NCBI GenBank assembly: GCA_017998195.1
Contig: JAGODN010000115.1
Coordinates: 1 to 7,491 of the forward strand
DNA length: 7,491 nt
Direction of reading: 5' to 3'
Origin: Desulfobulbus sp.
Lineage (GTDB): Bacteria; Desulfobacterota; Desulfobulbia; Desulfobulbales; Desulfobulbaceae
Shown: piece by piece, positions 1 through 6,496 of the stretch
Numbering within the stretch: the stretch's first letter is position 1
How the letters are laid out: each line of letters begins with the position of its first letter
The notes under the pieces: generated by a model
Told to the model about the DNA's origin: nothing
Databases searched by the model: none
The model's input: the letters and a program-made list of their open reading frames with translations, nothing else
Position numbers and translations under genes: made by a program

Positions 1-521
1 ACGGCATCTTCGCCGGACTGGACAACAAAAAATACGATGCCATCGTCAGTTCCGTGTCCATCACCGAGGACCGGAAGAAGGCCATGGATTTCAGTGAGCC
101 CTACTACACCGTGCGCCAGGCCCTGATCGTGCCCAAGGCCTCCACCGCCAAAAGCCTCGCCGACCTCAAGGGCCAGAAGGTGGGCGGGCAGATCGGCACC
201 ACCGGCTATTTCGCCATCAAGGCGGCCGAAGGGGTGGAGCCCAAGAGTTACGACGAGGTCGGCCTGGCCATGGAAGACCTGAATGTCGGCCGCATCGCCG
301 CGGTGGTCTGCGACGACCCGGTGGCCGCCAACTACGCCCTGGACAAGTACAAGGACACCCTCAAGATCGCCATGGTGATCGAGACCGGCGAGGCCGAGCA
401 TTACGGGGTGGCGGTCCAGAAGGGCAACACCAAGACCCTGGAACTGATCAACAAGGGCATCCTCGCCGTCAAGGCCAAGGGGCTCGACAAGGAACTGATG
501 CAGAAATGGATGGGGCAGTGA
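1..521 (+). CDS. Polar amino acid ABC transporter, periplasmic substrate-binding protein (3' part only)
   Basis: The reading frame is open from the left edge (first full codon at 3) to TGA at 519-521, giving 172 residues; the start, signal peptide and first lobe lie outside the window. A GTG at 54 is an internal valine, because conserved family sequence continues upstream of it (YDAIVSSVSITEDRKKAMDF, then SEPYY). That block is the hallmark of the family-3 solute-binding proteins for amino acids such as glutamine, arginine and histidine. Further on come a GQKVGGQIGTTGYF ligand-cleft segment and VVCDDPVAANYAL, which ends in the second lobe. The C-terminus LINKGILAVKAKGLDKELMQKWMG is typical. 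The protein would bind an amino acid in the periplasm and hand it to the permease encoded 65 bp downstream. The exact substrate cannot be read from this fragment. Family assignment is firm; specificity is unknown. Confidence 0.95.
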   Translation, partial: GIFAGLDNKKYDAIVSSVSITEDRKKAMDFSEPYYTVRQALIVPKASTAKSLADLKGQKVGGQIGTTGYFAIKAAEGVEPKSYDEVGLAMEDLNVGRIAAVVCDDPVAANYALDKYKDTLKIAMVIETGEAEHYGVAVQKGNTKTLELINKGILAVKAKGLDKELMQKWMGQ

Positions 522-541
522 TGTAGCCGCATCCTCGAGAC

Positions 542-568
542 GCCGGGCCGCAGGGCCCGGCTTTTTTT
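542..568 (+). terminator. Intrinsic terminator between binding-protein and permease genes
   Basis: A perfect 8-bp GC stem, GCCGGGCC (542-549) with GGCCCGGC (554-561), closes a GCAG loop and is followed at once by seven T residues (562-568). It begins 20 nt after the binding-protein stop codon. Only 18 nt separate the T-run from the permease ATG, and no promoter is visible there. It is therefore likely a partial terminator that lowers permease and ATPase expression relative to the binding protein. The structure is seen directly; the partial read-through is inferred. Confidence 0.92.
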
Positions 569-576
569 ATCTGAGC

Positions 577-580
577 GGGA
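577..580 (+). promoter_or_regulatory. Ribosome binding site of the permease gene
   Basis: GGGA lies 6 nt before the ATG at 587 and just after the terminator T-run. It supports this start codon, and leaves no space for a promoter between the terminator and the gene. Confidence 0.6.
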
Positions 581-586
581 ACGCCC

Positions 587-1361
587 ATGCAGGAACAGGA
601 AGTTGCCAAAATCGAAGTCGGTGACGGCGCCGCCATCCCCACCCCCGATGACCGCGGGCTGGTGTCGGCCTGGTGGATCGCCCTGATCGGGGCCGTGGCC
701 CTGCTCGTTCTCCTGCCGGTCATCAAGCCCGACCCGTACCTCAACATCCTCCGCTTCGTCCCTGACGGCATCCTCATCACCTTCCAGGTGACGGTGCTGT
801 CCATCTCGCTGGCCATCGTCATTGGTCTGTTCACCGGCCTGGGGCGGATCTCCAGCAACCGGCTGATCAACCTCGTCGCCTCGCTCTACGTCGAGGTGGT
901 GCGCGGCATCCCGCTGCTGGTCCAACTCTTCTACATCTACTACGCGCTCGGCCGGTTCGTGCGGGTGCCGGACCTGGTGGCGGCGGTCATCGCCATGGCT
1001 TTCTGTTACGGCGCCTACATGGGCGAGGTGTTCCGCGCCGGCATCAAGTCCATCGACCGCGGCCAGACCGAGGCGGCCCTGTCGCTTGGTTTCAACAACC
1101 GCCAGACCATGGCCTGGGTGATCCTGCCGCAGGCTTGGCGGACCATCCTGCCGCCGGTGGGCAACGAGTTCATCGCCCTGCTCAAGGACACCTCGCTGGT
1201 CTCCATCCTCGCCGTGGCCGACATCCTCCGGCGCGGCCGCGAGTACGCCTCGGAGAGCTTCAACTACTTCGAGACCTACACCATGATCGCGCTGATCTAC
1301 CTGCTGATCACCCTCGTTCTCTCCAAGCTCATCAGCATCATGGAGCACCGCCTGAGCCACT

Positions 1362-1375
<14 letters not shown>
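587..1375 (+). CDS. Polar amino acid ABC transporter, permease protein (HisM/GlnP type)
   Basis: The 262-residue inner-membrane protein forms the translocation path of the importer, probably as a homodimer because only one permease gene is present. The first ~28 residues are polar. Hydrophobic segments then lie at about 29-46, 61-85, 97-121, 128-150, 191-212 and 231-252. The coupling-loop EAA motif, which contacts the ATPase, is at 162-183 (EAALSLGF, then LPQA). VEVVRGIPLLVQLF near 102-115 and NEFIALLKDTSLVS near 193-206 are strongly conserved in the family. At 262 residues it is longer than the ~220-residue HisM/HisQ proteins, because of the extra N-terminal segment and first membrane helix. 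The ATG at 587 has a good GGGA site. The 3' end overlaps the ATPase gene by 14 bp, pointing to translational coupling. Family call is very secure; substrate is not determined. Confidence 0.96.
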
Positions 1376-2102
<727 letters not shown>

Positions 2103-2132
2103 CGCCGCTTTGGCCCCAACCGTGCCTTCCGC

Positions 2133-2136
2133 GGAG
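2133..2136 (+). promoter_or_regulatory. Ribosome binding site of the cupin gene
   Basis: GGAG lies 6 nt before the ATG at 2143. This decides the start: the frame stays open far upstream into the ATPase gene, and a GTG at 2122 is also in frame but lacks a comparable site. Confidence 0.65.
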
Positions 2137-2142
2137 TTCTCC

Positions 2143-2574
2143 ATGCCGCCTGCCCTGCTCGATATCCACGAATACAACGGTCCCGGCTACCGGCCCCTGG
2201 TCGATTTCGACCACTGGCGGGTGGCGGTGCTCAACTTCAGCGCCGACCTGCTGCCGGAGCACCTGACCAGCATGCAGCGCCATAACGACACCGACGAGGT
2301 GTTCGTGCTGCTCGCGGGCCGCTGCATCCTGTTCACCGGCGAGGGCACGGACACGGTCACCCGCATCCACGCCGAGGACCTGCAGCCGAACCGGGTGTAC
2401 AACGTCCGCCAGGGGGTCTGGCACACCCACACGCTCAGCCCGGACGCCCGTGTGCTGGTGGTCGAAAACCGGGACACCACCTACGACAACTCGCCGTTCA
2501 CCCCGCTCACCGATCCGCAGATGGGGGAGATCGCCCGCCTGACCGGTGAACTCTGGGCGGAACCCGGCGAGTGA
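2143..2574 (+). CDS. Small single-domain cupin protein of unknown function
   Basis: The 143-residue protein, with no signal peptide or membrane segment, looks like one cupin beta-barrel. Motif 1 is recognisable as RHNDTDEVFVLLAG (46-59), with His47 and Glu52 as possible metal ligands; the usual H-x-H pair is reduced to one histidine. Motif 2 is YNVRQGVWHTHTLS (86-99), with His94 and His96, followed by VLVVENRDT (104-112). The pattern fits a metal-binding small-molecule enzyme or sensor, but the reaction cannot be told. The gene starts 40 bp after the transporter ATPase with no terminator between, so cotranscription is likely and a role with the imported compound is possible. I recognise the general family but no characterised member. 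Cupin fold is fairly certain; function is open. Confidence 0.85.
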   Translation: MPPALLDIHEYNGPGYRPLVDFDHWRVAVLNFSADLLPEHLTSMQRHNDTDEVFVLLAGRCILFTGEGTDTVTRIHAEDLQPNRVYNVRQGVWHTHTLSPDARVLVVENRDTTYDNSPFTPLTDPQMGEIARLTGELWAEPGE

Positions 2575-2644
2575 ACCGTTGCCGCCGGGCGCTCCACCGG
2601 CCCGAGCCCGGGAAGATGCCCCTCTGTTTCGGCCGCCGGGCTGG

Positions 2645-2673
2645 TTGTCAAGCCGCCCCTGATCGTGTACACT
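2645..2673 (+). promoter_or_regulatory. Predicted sigma70-type promoter of the pyrG-kdsA-kdsC-lptC operon
   Basis: TTGTCA at 2645-2650 (5 of 6 matches to the -35 consensus) and TACACT at 2668-2673 (4 of 6 to the -10) are separated by exactly 17 bp. A start near 2680 would give a leader of about 65 nt before the pyrG ATG. It sits in the only sizeable intergenic space of the window and points in the right direction. Motif match only. Confidence 0.6.
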
Positions 2674-2680
2674 TGCCGCC

Positions 2681-2698
2681 CAGCCACGGCCGTGGCTG
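2681..2698 (+). promoter_or_regulatory. Perfect 18-bp palindrome at the predicted transcription start of pyrG
   Basis: CAGCCACGG followed by its exact reverse complement CCGTGGCTG forms a perfect palindrome starting 8 bp after the -10 box. In DNA it could be an operator for a dimeric regulator. In RNA it would be a 7-bp hairpin with a GGCC loop at the 5' end of the transcript. The palindrome is seen directly; its role is unknown. Confidence 0.55.
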
Positions 2699-2710
2699 CC
2701 GCCCGCGGCC
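2688..2710 (+). promoter_or_regulatory. Alternative leader hairpin overlapping the palindrome
   Basis: GGCCGTGG (2688-2695) can pair with CCGCGGCC (2703-2710), 8 pairs including one G-U, across a 7-nt loop. This uses the 3' half of the 2681-2698 palindrome, so the two hairpins exclude each other. A short T-run (2718-2722) follows 7 nt after the stem, too far for a standard terminator. It may be chance pairing in GC-rich DNA. Confidence 0.3.
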
Positions 2711-2732
2711 TCCCTCGTTTTTCTCCGCCAGC

Positions 2733-2736
2733 AAGG
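2733..2736 (+). promoter_or_regulatory. Ribosome binding site of pyrG
   Basis: AAGG lies 7 nt before the ATG at 2744 and supports that start. Confidence 0.55.
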
Positions 2737-2743
2737 TACCGGT

Positions 2744-4405
2744 ATGAAAGCCTCCCTCAGTAAAAAGACCAAGTTCATCTTCATCACCGGCGGGGTGCTC
2801 TCCTCGCTCGGCAAGGGGCTTTCCGCCGCGTCCATCGGCTCGCTGCTCGAGGCGAGGGGCTTGACCGTCACCTTCCAGAAGCTCGACCCGTACATCAACG
2901 TCGACCCCGGCACCATGAACCCGTTCCAGCACGGCGAGGTCTACGTCACCAACGACGGCGCCGAGACCGACCTGGACATGGGCCATTACGAGCGGTTCAC
3001 CAATGCGGTGATGGGTCAGAAGAACAACTACACCTCCGGCCGCATCTACTACTCGGTGATCATGAAGGAGCGCCGCGGCGAGTACCTGGGCGGCACGGTG
3101 CAGGTGATCCCGCACATCACCGACGAGATCAAGGAATCCATCCTCCAGCTGGACGGCTGCGCCGACGTGGCCCTGATCGAGATCGGCGGCACCGTGGGCG
3201 ACATCGAGGGGCTGCCGTTCATCGAGGCGATCCGCCAGCTGCGCATCGACCTGGGCCGGGAATACACCCTGTTCATCCACCTGACCCTGGTCCCCTACAT
3301 CAAGACCGCCGGCGAGGTGAAGACCAAGCCGACCCAGCATTCGGTCAAGGAACTGCTCGCCTCGGGCATCCAGCCGGACATCCTCATCTGCCGCACGGAA
3401 ACCACCCTGACGGACGAGCTGAAGCGCAAGATCGCCCTGTTCTGCAACGTCGAGGCGGGTTCGGTGATCTCCGCCATCGATGTCGACTCCATCTACGAGC
3501 TGCCGCTCAAGTTCTACAGCGAGGGCATCGACGCCCGCATCCTGGAGAAGCTCGGCATCTGGACCGGGGCGCCGAACATCGAGCCCTGGGAGCAGCTGAA
3601 CCGCAAGGTCAAGAACCCCAGGGGCACGGTGACCATCGGCATCACCGGCAAGTACGTGGATCTGAAAGAGTCCTACAAGAGCCTGCACGAGGCCCTGGTC
3701 CACGGCGGCATCGCCAACGACACCAGGGTGGCCCTGCAGTACATCAGCGCCGACAGCCTCGAGGACGGCCAGGACCTGGAAAAGCTCGACAACTGCGACG
3801 GCATCCTGGTGCCGGGCGGCTTCGGCAGCCGCGGCATGGAGGGCAAGATCCAGGCCGTGACCTATGCGCGCGAACGGGGGGTTCCGTTCTTCGGCATCTG
3901 CCTCGGCATGCAGCTGGCGGTGGTCGAGTTCGCTCGCAACATCGCTGGCATCGAAGGCGCCCACTCGGTCGAGTTCAACCCGGCCACCCCGCACCCGGTG
4001 ATCTACCTGATGACCGAGTGGTTCGACTTCCGCAGCGGTCGCATCGAGCGCCGCGACGAGCAGTCGGACATGGGCGGCACCCTGCGGCTCGGCGCCTATC
4101 CCTGCACCCTCAAGCCCGGCACGCTGGCGGCCACGGCCTACGGCCAGGAAACCATCAGCGAGCGCCACCGCCACCGCTACGAGTTCAACAACGCCTACCG
4201 CGAACAGCTGGAGGCGGCGGGCCTGGTGGTGAGCGGCGCCTCGCCCGACGGCACCCTGGTGGAGATCATCGAACTGGCCGACCACCCCTGGTTCCTCGGC
4301 TGCCAGTTCCACCCCGAGTTCCAGTCCAAGCCCATGCGGCCGCACCCGCTGTTCCGCGACTTCATCAAGGCGGCCATCGCCCACAGCAAGGGCAATCCGG
4401 CCTGA
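2744..4405 (+). CDS. pyrG: CTP synthase (glutamine-hydrolysing)
   Basis: The enzyme makes CTP from UTP with ATP, using ammonia released from glutamine; it is cytoplasmic and works as a tetramer in known members. The 553 residues are close to the E. coli length of 545. The N-terminal amidoligase domain (about 1-275) has the P-loop GGVLSSLGKG at 16-25, the KLDPYINVDPGTM block at 46-58, and the magnesium ligands Asp78 (in TDLDMGHYERF) and Glu146 (in EIGGTVGDIEG). The C-terminal class I glutamine amidotransferase domain (about 295-545) has GGFGSRG from 358, nucleophile Cys386 in FFGICLGMQ, and the partners His523 and Glu525 in FHPEFQSKP. All key residues are intact. It is the first gene after the predicted promoter and its stop is 2 nt before kdsA. 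CTP is needed to activate Kdo, which makes this linkage functionally sensible. Confidence 0.99.
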   Translation: MKASLSKKTKFIFITGGVLSSLGKGLSAASIGSLLEARGLTVTFQKLDPYINVDPGTMNPFQHGEVYVTNDGAETDLDMGHYERFTNAVMGQKNNYTSGRIYYSVIMKERRGEYLGGTVQVIPHITDEIKESILQLDGCADVALIEIGGTVGDIEGLPFIEAIRQLRIDLGREYTLFIHLTLVPYIKTAGEVKTKPTQHSVKELLASGIQPDILICRTETTLTDELKRKIALFCNVEAGSVISAIDVDSIYELPLKFYSEGIDARILEKLGIWTGAPNIEPWEQLNRKVKNPRGTVTIGITGKYVDLKESYKSLHEALVHGGIANDTRVALQYISADSLEDGQDLEKLDNCDGILVPGGFGSRGMEGKIQAVTYARERGVPFFGICLGMQLAVVEFARNIAGIEGAHSVEFNPATPHPVIYLMTEWFDFRSGRIERRDEQSDMGGTLRLGAYPCTLKPGTLAATAYGQETISERHRHRYEFNNAYREQLEAAGLVVSGASPDGTLVEIIELADHPWFLGCQFHPEFQSKPMRPHPLFRDFIKAAIAHSKGNPA

Positions 4406-4407
4406 GC

Positions 4408-5253
4408 ATGCAGCCCGTCGAACTGCCCCTCACCCCGGCCGGGCCGATCACCGTCGGCCCGGGGGCGCCGCTGTTGCTCCTGGCAGGCCCCTGCGTGCTG
4501 GAGAGCGCCGAGCTGGCCCGCGAGGTGGCGGTCGAGATGCAGGCCATCGCCGCCCGCCTGGGGGTGTCCTACGTATTCAAGGCCTCGTTCGACAAGGCCA
4601 ACCGCACTTCGCTCAGCTCGTTCCGCGGACCCGGCCCGGAGAAGGGGCTGCGCATCCTCGCCCGGCTGCGCGAGGAGCTGAAGGTGCCGGTGGTGTCCGA
4701 CATCCACGAGCCGGCCCAGGCCGTGCTGGCCGCAGACAGCCTGGACATCCTCCAGATTCCCGCCTTTCTCTGCCGGCAGACCGACCTCCTGGTCGCGGCC
4801 GCGCGCACCGGCAAGGTGGTGAACATCAAAAAGGGCCAGTTCGTCTCGCCCTGGGACATGGCCTACGCGGTGGACAAGGTGCGCGCCGCCGGCGGCCGGC
4901 GCATCCTGCTCACCGAACGCGGGGCCAGCTTCGGCTACAACAATCTGGTGGTGGACATGCGCGCCCTGCCGGTCCTGCGCGGTCTCGGCTGCCCGGTGAT
5001 CTACGATGCCACCCACTCGGTGCAGCTGCCGGGCGGCGCCGGCGGCAGCTCGGGCGGGCAGCGCGAGTTCATCCCGCCGCTGGCCCGGGCGGCCATGGCC
5101 GCGGGCATCGACGGGCTCTTTCTCGAGGTGCATCCGGACCCGGACCGGGCCTTGTGCGACGGCCCCAACTCCCTGCCCCTGGCCGGGGTGGAAGGGCTGC
5201 TGCGCCAGCTCCTGGCGATCCGCGCGGCCGTGGCCGGGGTGATCGATGGCTGA
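4408..5253 (+). CDS. kdsA: 3-deoxy-D-manno-octulosonate 8-phosphate (Kdo-8-P) synthase
   Basis: The enzyme condenses phosphoenolpyruvate with arabinose 5-phosphate to Kdo-8-P, the first committed step to the Kdo of LPS. The 281 residues match the family length. Recognisable blocks are LAGPCVLES (25-33), YVFKASFDKANRTS, FRGPG, VSDIHEP, QIPAFLCRQTDL, KKGQFVSPWDM, RGASFGYNNLVVDM, DATHSVQLPGG and EVHPDPDRALCDGPNSLPL. Four residues line up with the metal ligands of the Aquifex enzyme (Cys11, His185, Glu222, Asp233): Cys29, His203, Glu240 and Asp251, with identical spacing in the last three. The E. coli enzyme has Asn at the Cys position and needs no metal, so a metalloenzyme is predicted. The CDGP loop (250-253) is more like the metal-independent class. 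The frame is open well upstream, but ATG 4408, 2 nt after the pyrG stop, gives the normal N-terminus. No good ribosome site is visible, so coupling to pyrG translation is likely. Confidence 0.98.
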   Translation: MQPVELPLTPAGPITVGPGAPLLLLAGPCVLESAELAREVAVEMQAIAARLGVSYVFKASFDKANRTSLSSFRGPGPEKGLRILARLREELKVPVVSDIHEPAQAVLAADSLDILQIPAFLCRQTDLLVAAARTGKVVNIKKGQFVSPWDMAYAVDKVRAAGGRRILLTERGASFGYNNLVVDMRALPVLRGLGCPVIYDATHSVQLPGGAGGSSGGQREFIPPLARAAMAAGIDGLFLEVHPDPDRALCDGPNSLPLAGVEGLLRQLLAIRAAVAGVIDG

Positions 5254-5887
5254 GCAGGGCTGCGGTCAGCCCGGGGGCAGCTACCCCACGGACTGCGAAC
5301 TCACCGAGGCCCTGCGCGAGCGCGCCCGCCGGCGCAGCCGGCCGGTACCACGCAGCGCGGCCTGGCAAGAGGCGCTGCCCCGGGCCCGGCAGGTGCGGCT
5401 GCTGCTCCTGGACGTGGACGGCGTGCTCACCGACGGCACCATCACCTACGGTACGGACGGTATCGAGACCAAGAGCTTCCACACCCAGGACGGCCTGGGG
5501 TTGAAGCTGCTCCAGGAGAGCGGCGTGGCCGCGGGCATCATCACCGCCCGCGCCTCCGAGGCGGTGCTCCGCCGGGCCAGGGAACTGGGCTTTGCCCACG
5601 TGGTCCAGGGGGCGGCGGACAAACTCGCCGCCTTCGAGGCGATCCTGCGGGAAACCGGCCTGCGGCCGCCGCAGACCGCCTACATGGGCGACGACTGGAT
5701 GGACCTGCCCCTGCTCAACCGGGTGGGGCTGGCCGCGGCCCCGGCCAACGCGGTGGCCGAGGTGCGGCAGCGGGTCCACTACACCACCGAGCGCACCGGC
5801 GGCCGCGGCGCGGTGCGTGAGGTCTGCGATCTCCTGCTCGAGGCCCAGTCCAACCTGGAGCGGCTGTTCGCGAGGTTCGACCGATGA
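5246..5887 (+). CDS. kdsC: Kdo-8-phosphate phosphatase, HAD superfamily
   Basis: The enzyme removes phosphate from Kdo-8-P to give free Kdo, the step after KdsA. HAD motifs are all present: motif I LLLLDVDGVLTDG with nucleophile Asp56 and acid/base Asp58, motif II IITAR with Thr100, motif III lysine 126 in GAADKLAAF, and motif IV GDDWMDLPLL from residue 148. There is no large cap domain, as expected for tetrameric KdsC. The C-terminal tail TGGRGAVREVCDLLLEAQ nearly matches that of E. coli KdsC and separates it from other small HAD phosphatases. At 213 residues it is somewhat longer than the 188 of E. coli, through an Arg/Ala-rich N-terminus of about 50 residues before motif I. A GTG at 5393 would remove this extension but lacks a good ribosome site, whereas ATG 5246 has GGGG 6 nt upstream and overlaps kdsA by 8 bp. 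The ATG is preferred. Confidence 0.95.
   Translation: MAEQGCGQPGGSYPTDCELTEALRERARRRSRPVPRSAAWQEALPRARQVRLLLLDVDGVLTDGTITYGTDGIETKSFHTQDGLGLKLLQESGVAAGIITARASEAVLRRARELGFAHVVQGAADKLAAFEAILRETGLRPPQTAYMGDDWMDLPLLNRVGLAAAPANAVAEVRQRVHYTTERTGGRGAVREVCDLLLEAQSNLERLFARFDR
5872..5875 (+). promoter_or_regulatory. Ribosome binding site of lptC inside the kdsC end
   Basis: GAGG lies 8 nt before the lptC ATG at 5884, within the last codons of kdsC. It supports the ATGA-overlap start. Confidence 0.5.
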
Positions 5888-6453
5888 TCAAAAATCCCCG
5901 CAATCTCCTCTGGATCGTGCCGCTGGCGCTCTTCCTCACCAGTCCGCTGTGGCAGCCACCGGTGGCGACCTTCCTGACCCCGCGCGGCGGCTACAACCCC
6001 AAGCTGGCCGAGATCGAGGAACAGACCCCGGTGCAGAATTTCAGCATGGACCAGGTGTCCATCACCCTGACCAGCGAAGGGGCGGCGGAGTGGCAGGTGG
6101 ATGCCGACCGCGCCTTCACCGGCACGGACGATCACCTGATCGAAATGGAGGGGGTCAGCGCCATGTACATCGGCACCGAGAAGGAGCCGACCAACATCAC
6201 CAGCCTGCGTGGCCGGTACCGCATCGACGAACGGCACCTGACCCTGATCGACAAGGTGGTGATCAGCAAGCCGACCAAGAATCAGCAGCTGTTCTCCGAA
6301 CTGCTCGACTACTACGACACCACCAAGATGGTGGTCAGCCCGGGGCCCGTGCGCCTGCGCGGGCCGGACCTGAACCTCTCCGCCGACCGGATGGATTACG
6401 ACCTGGCCAGCGACGGCTATGACTTCAGCGGCGCGGTCAAGGTGCAGATGTAA
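5884..6453 (+). CDS. lptC: LPS export system protein LptC (inner-membrane-anchored bridge)
   Basis: LptC links the LptBFG extractor in the inner membrane to the periplasmic LptA bridge that carries LPS to the outer membrane. The 189 residues match E. coli LptC (191). A single N-terminal membrane anchor (about residues 8-24, LLWIVPLALFLTSPLW) without a lipobox is followed by a beta-rich periplasmic domain. Its alternating strands (e.g. VSITLTSEGAAEWQVDADRA, then GRYRIDERHLTLIDKVVIS and DLNLSADRMDYDL) resemble the LptC/LptA jellyroll. Sequence conservation in this family is low, so the call rests on anchor, size, strand pattern and position directly after kdsC, where lptC is usual. The start overlaps the kdsC stop as ATGA (5884-5887). 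The protein ends right after the last strand (GAVKVQM) without the short C-terminal helical tail of the E. coli protein. Confidence 0.85.
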   Translation: MIKNPRNLLWIVPLALFLTSPLWQPPVATFLTPRGGYNPKLAEIEEQTPVQNFSMDQVSITLTSEGAAEWQVDADRAFTGTDDHLIEMEGVSAMYIGTEKEPTNITSLRGRYRIDERHLTLIDKVVISKPTKNQQLFSELLDYYDTTKMVVSPGPVRLRGPDLNLSADRMDYDLASDGYDFSGAVKVQM

Positions 6454-6454
6454 C

Positions 6455-6466
6455 CGGGCCGGCCCG
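6455..6466 (+). repeat. 12-bp GC palindrome after lptC
   Basis: CGGGCC followed by GGCCCG is a perfect palindrome 2 nt past the lptC stop. A run of five T residues (6478-6482) lies 11 nt further on, too distant for a standard intrinsic terminator. It could weakly affect expression between lptC and dapL, or be chance. Confidence 0.3.
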
Positions 6467-6485
6467 ACAGCCTCCACTTTTTCAC

Positions 6486-6489
6486 AGGA
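6486..6489 (+). promoter_or_regulatory. Ribosome binding site of dapL
   Basis: AGGA lies 7 nt before the ATG at 6497. It supports that start. Confidence 0.6.
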
Positions 6490-6496
6490 TACCCCC

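Noticed and set aside
2581..2642. GC-rich inverted and direct repeats after the cupin gene (GCCGCCGGGC at 2581 and 2632; AGCCCGG with CCGGGCT) as an operon terminator
   Set aside because: Stems are short (5-7 bp) with 9-24 nt loops and no T-run follows. This is not convincing as a terminator; the transporter-cupin operon may end by another mechanism.
2648..4384. Long open frame (578 codons) on the minus strand opposite pyrG
   Set aside because: It lies opposite a perfectly conserved pyrG. Its translation is a low-complexity mix rich in Val, Leu, Asp, His and Gly with no family resemblance. Such frames are expected opposite high-GC genes with G/C-ending codons.
4018..5253. A 411-residue KdsA starting inside pyrG
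   Set aside because: The first 130 residues are an alternate-frame reading of pyrG. ATG 4408 gives a protein of normal KdsA length.
6455..6482. Intrinsic terminator between lptC and dapL
   Set aside because: The palindrome has only 6 bp per arm with no loop, and the five T residues are 11 nt away from it.
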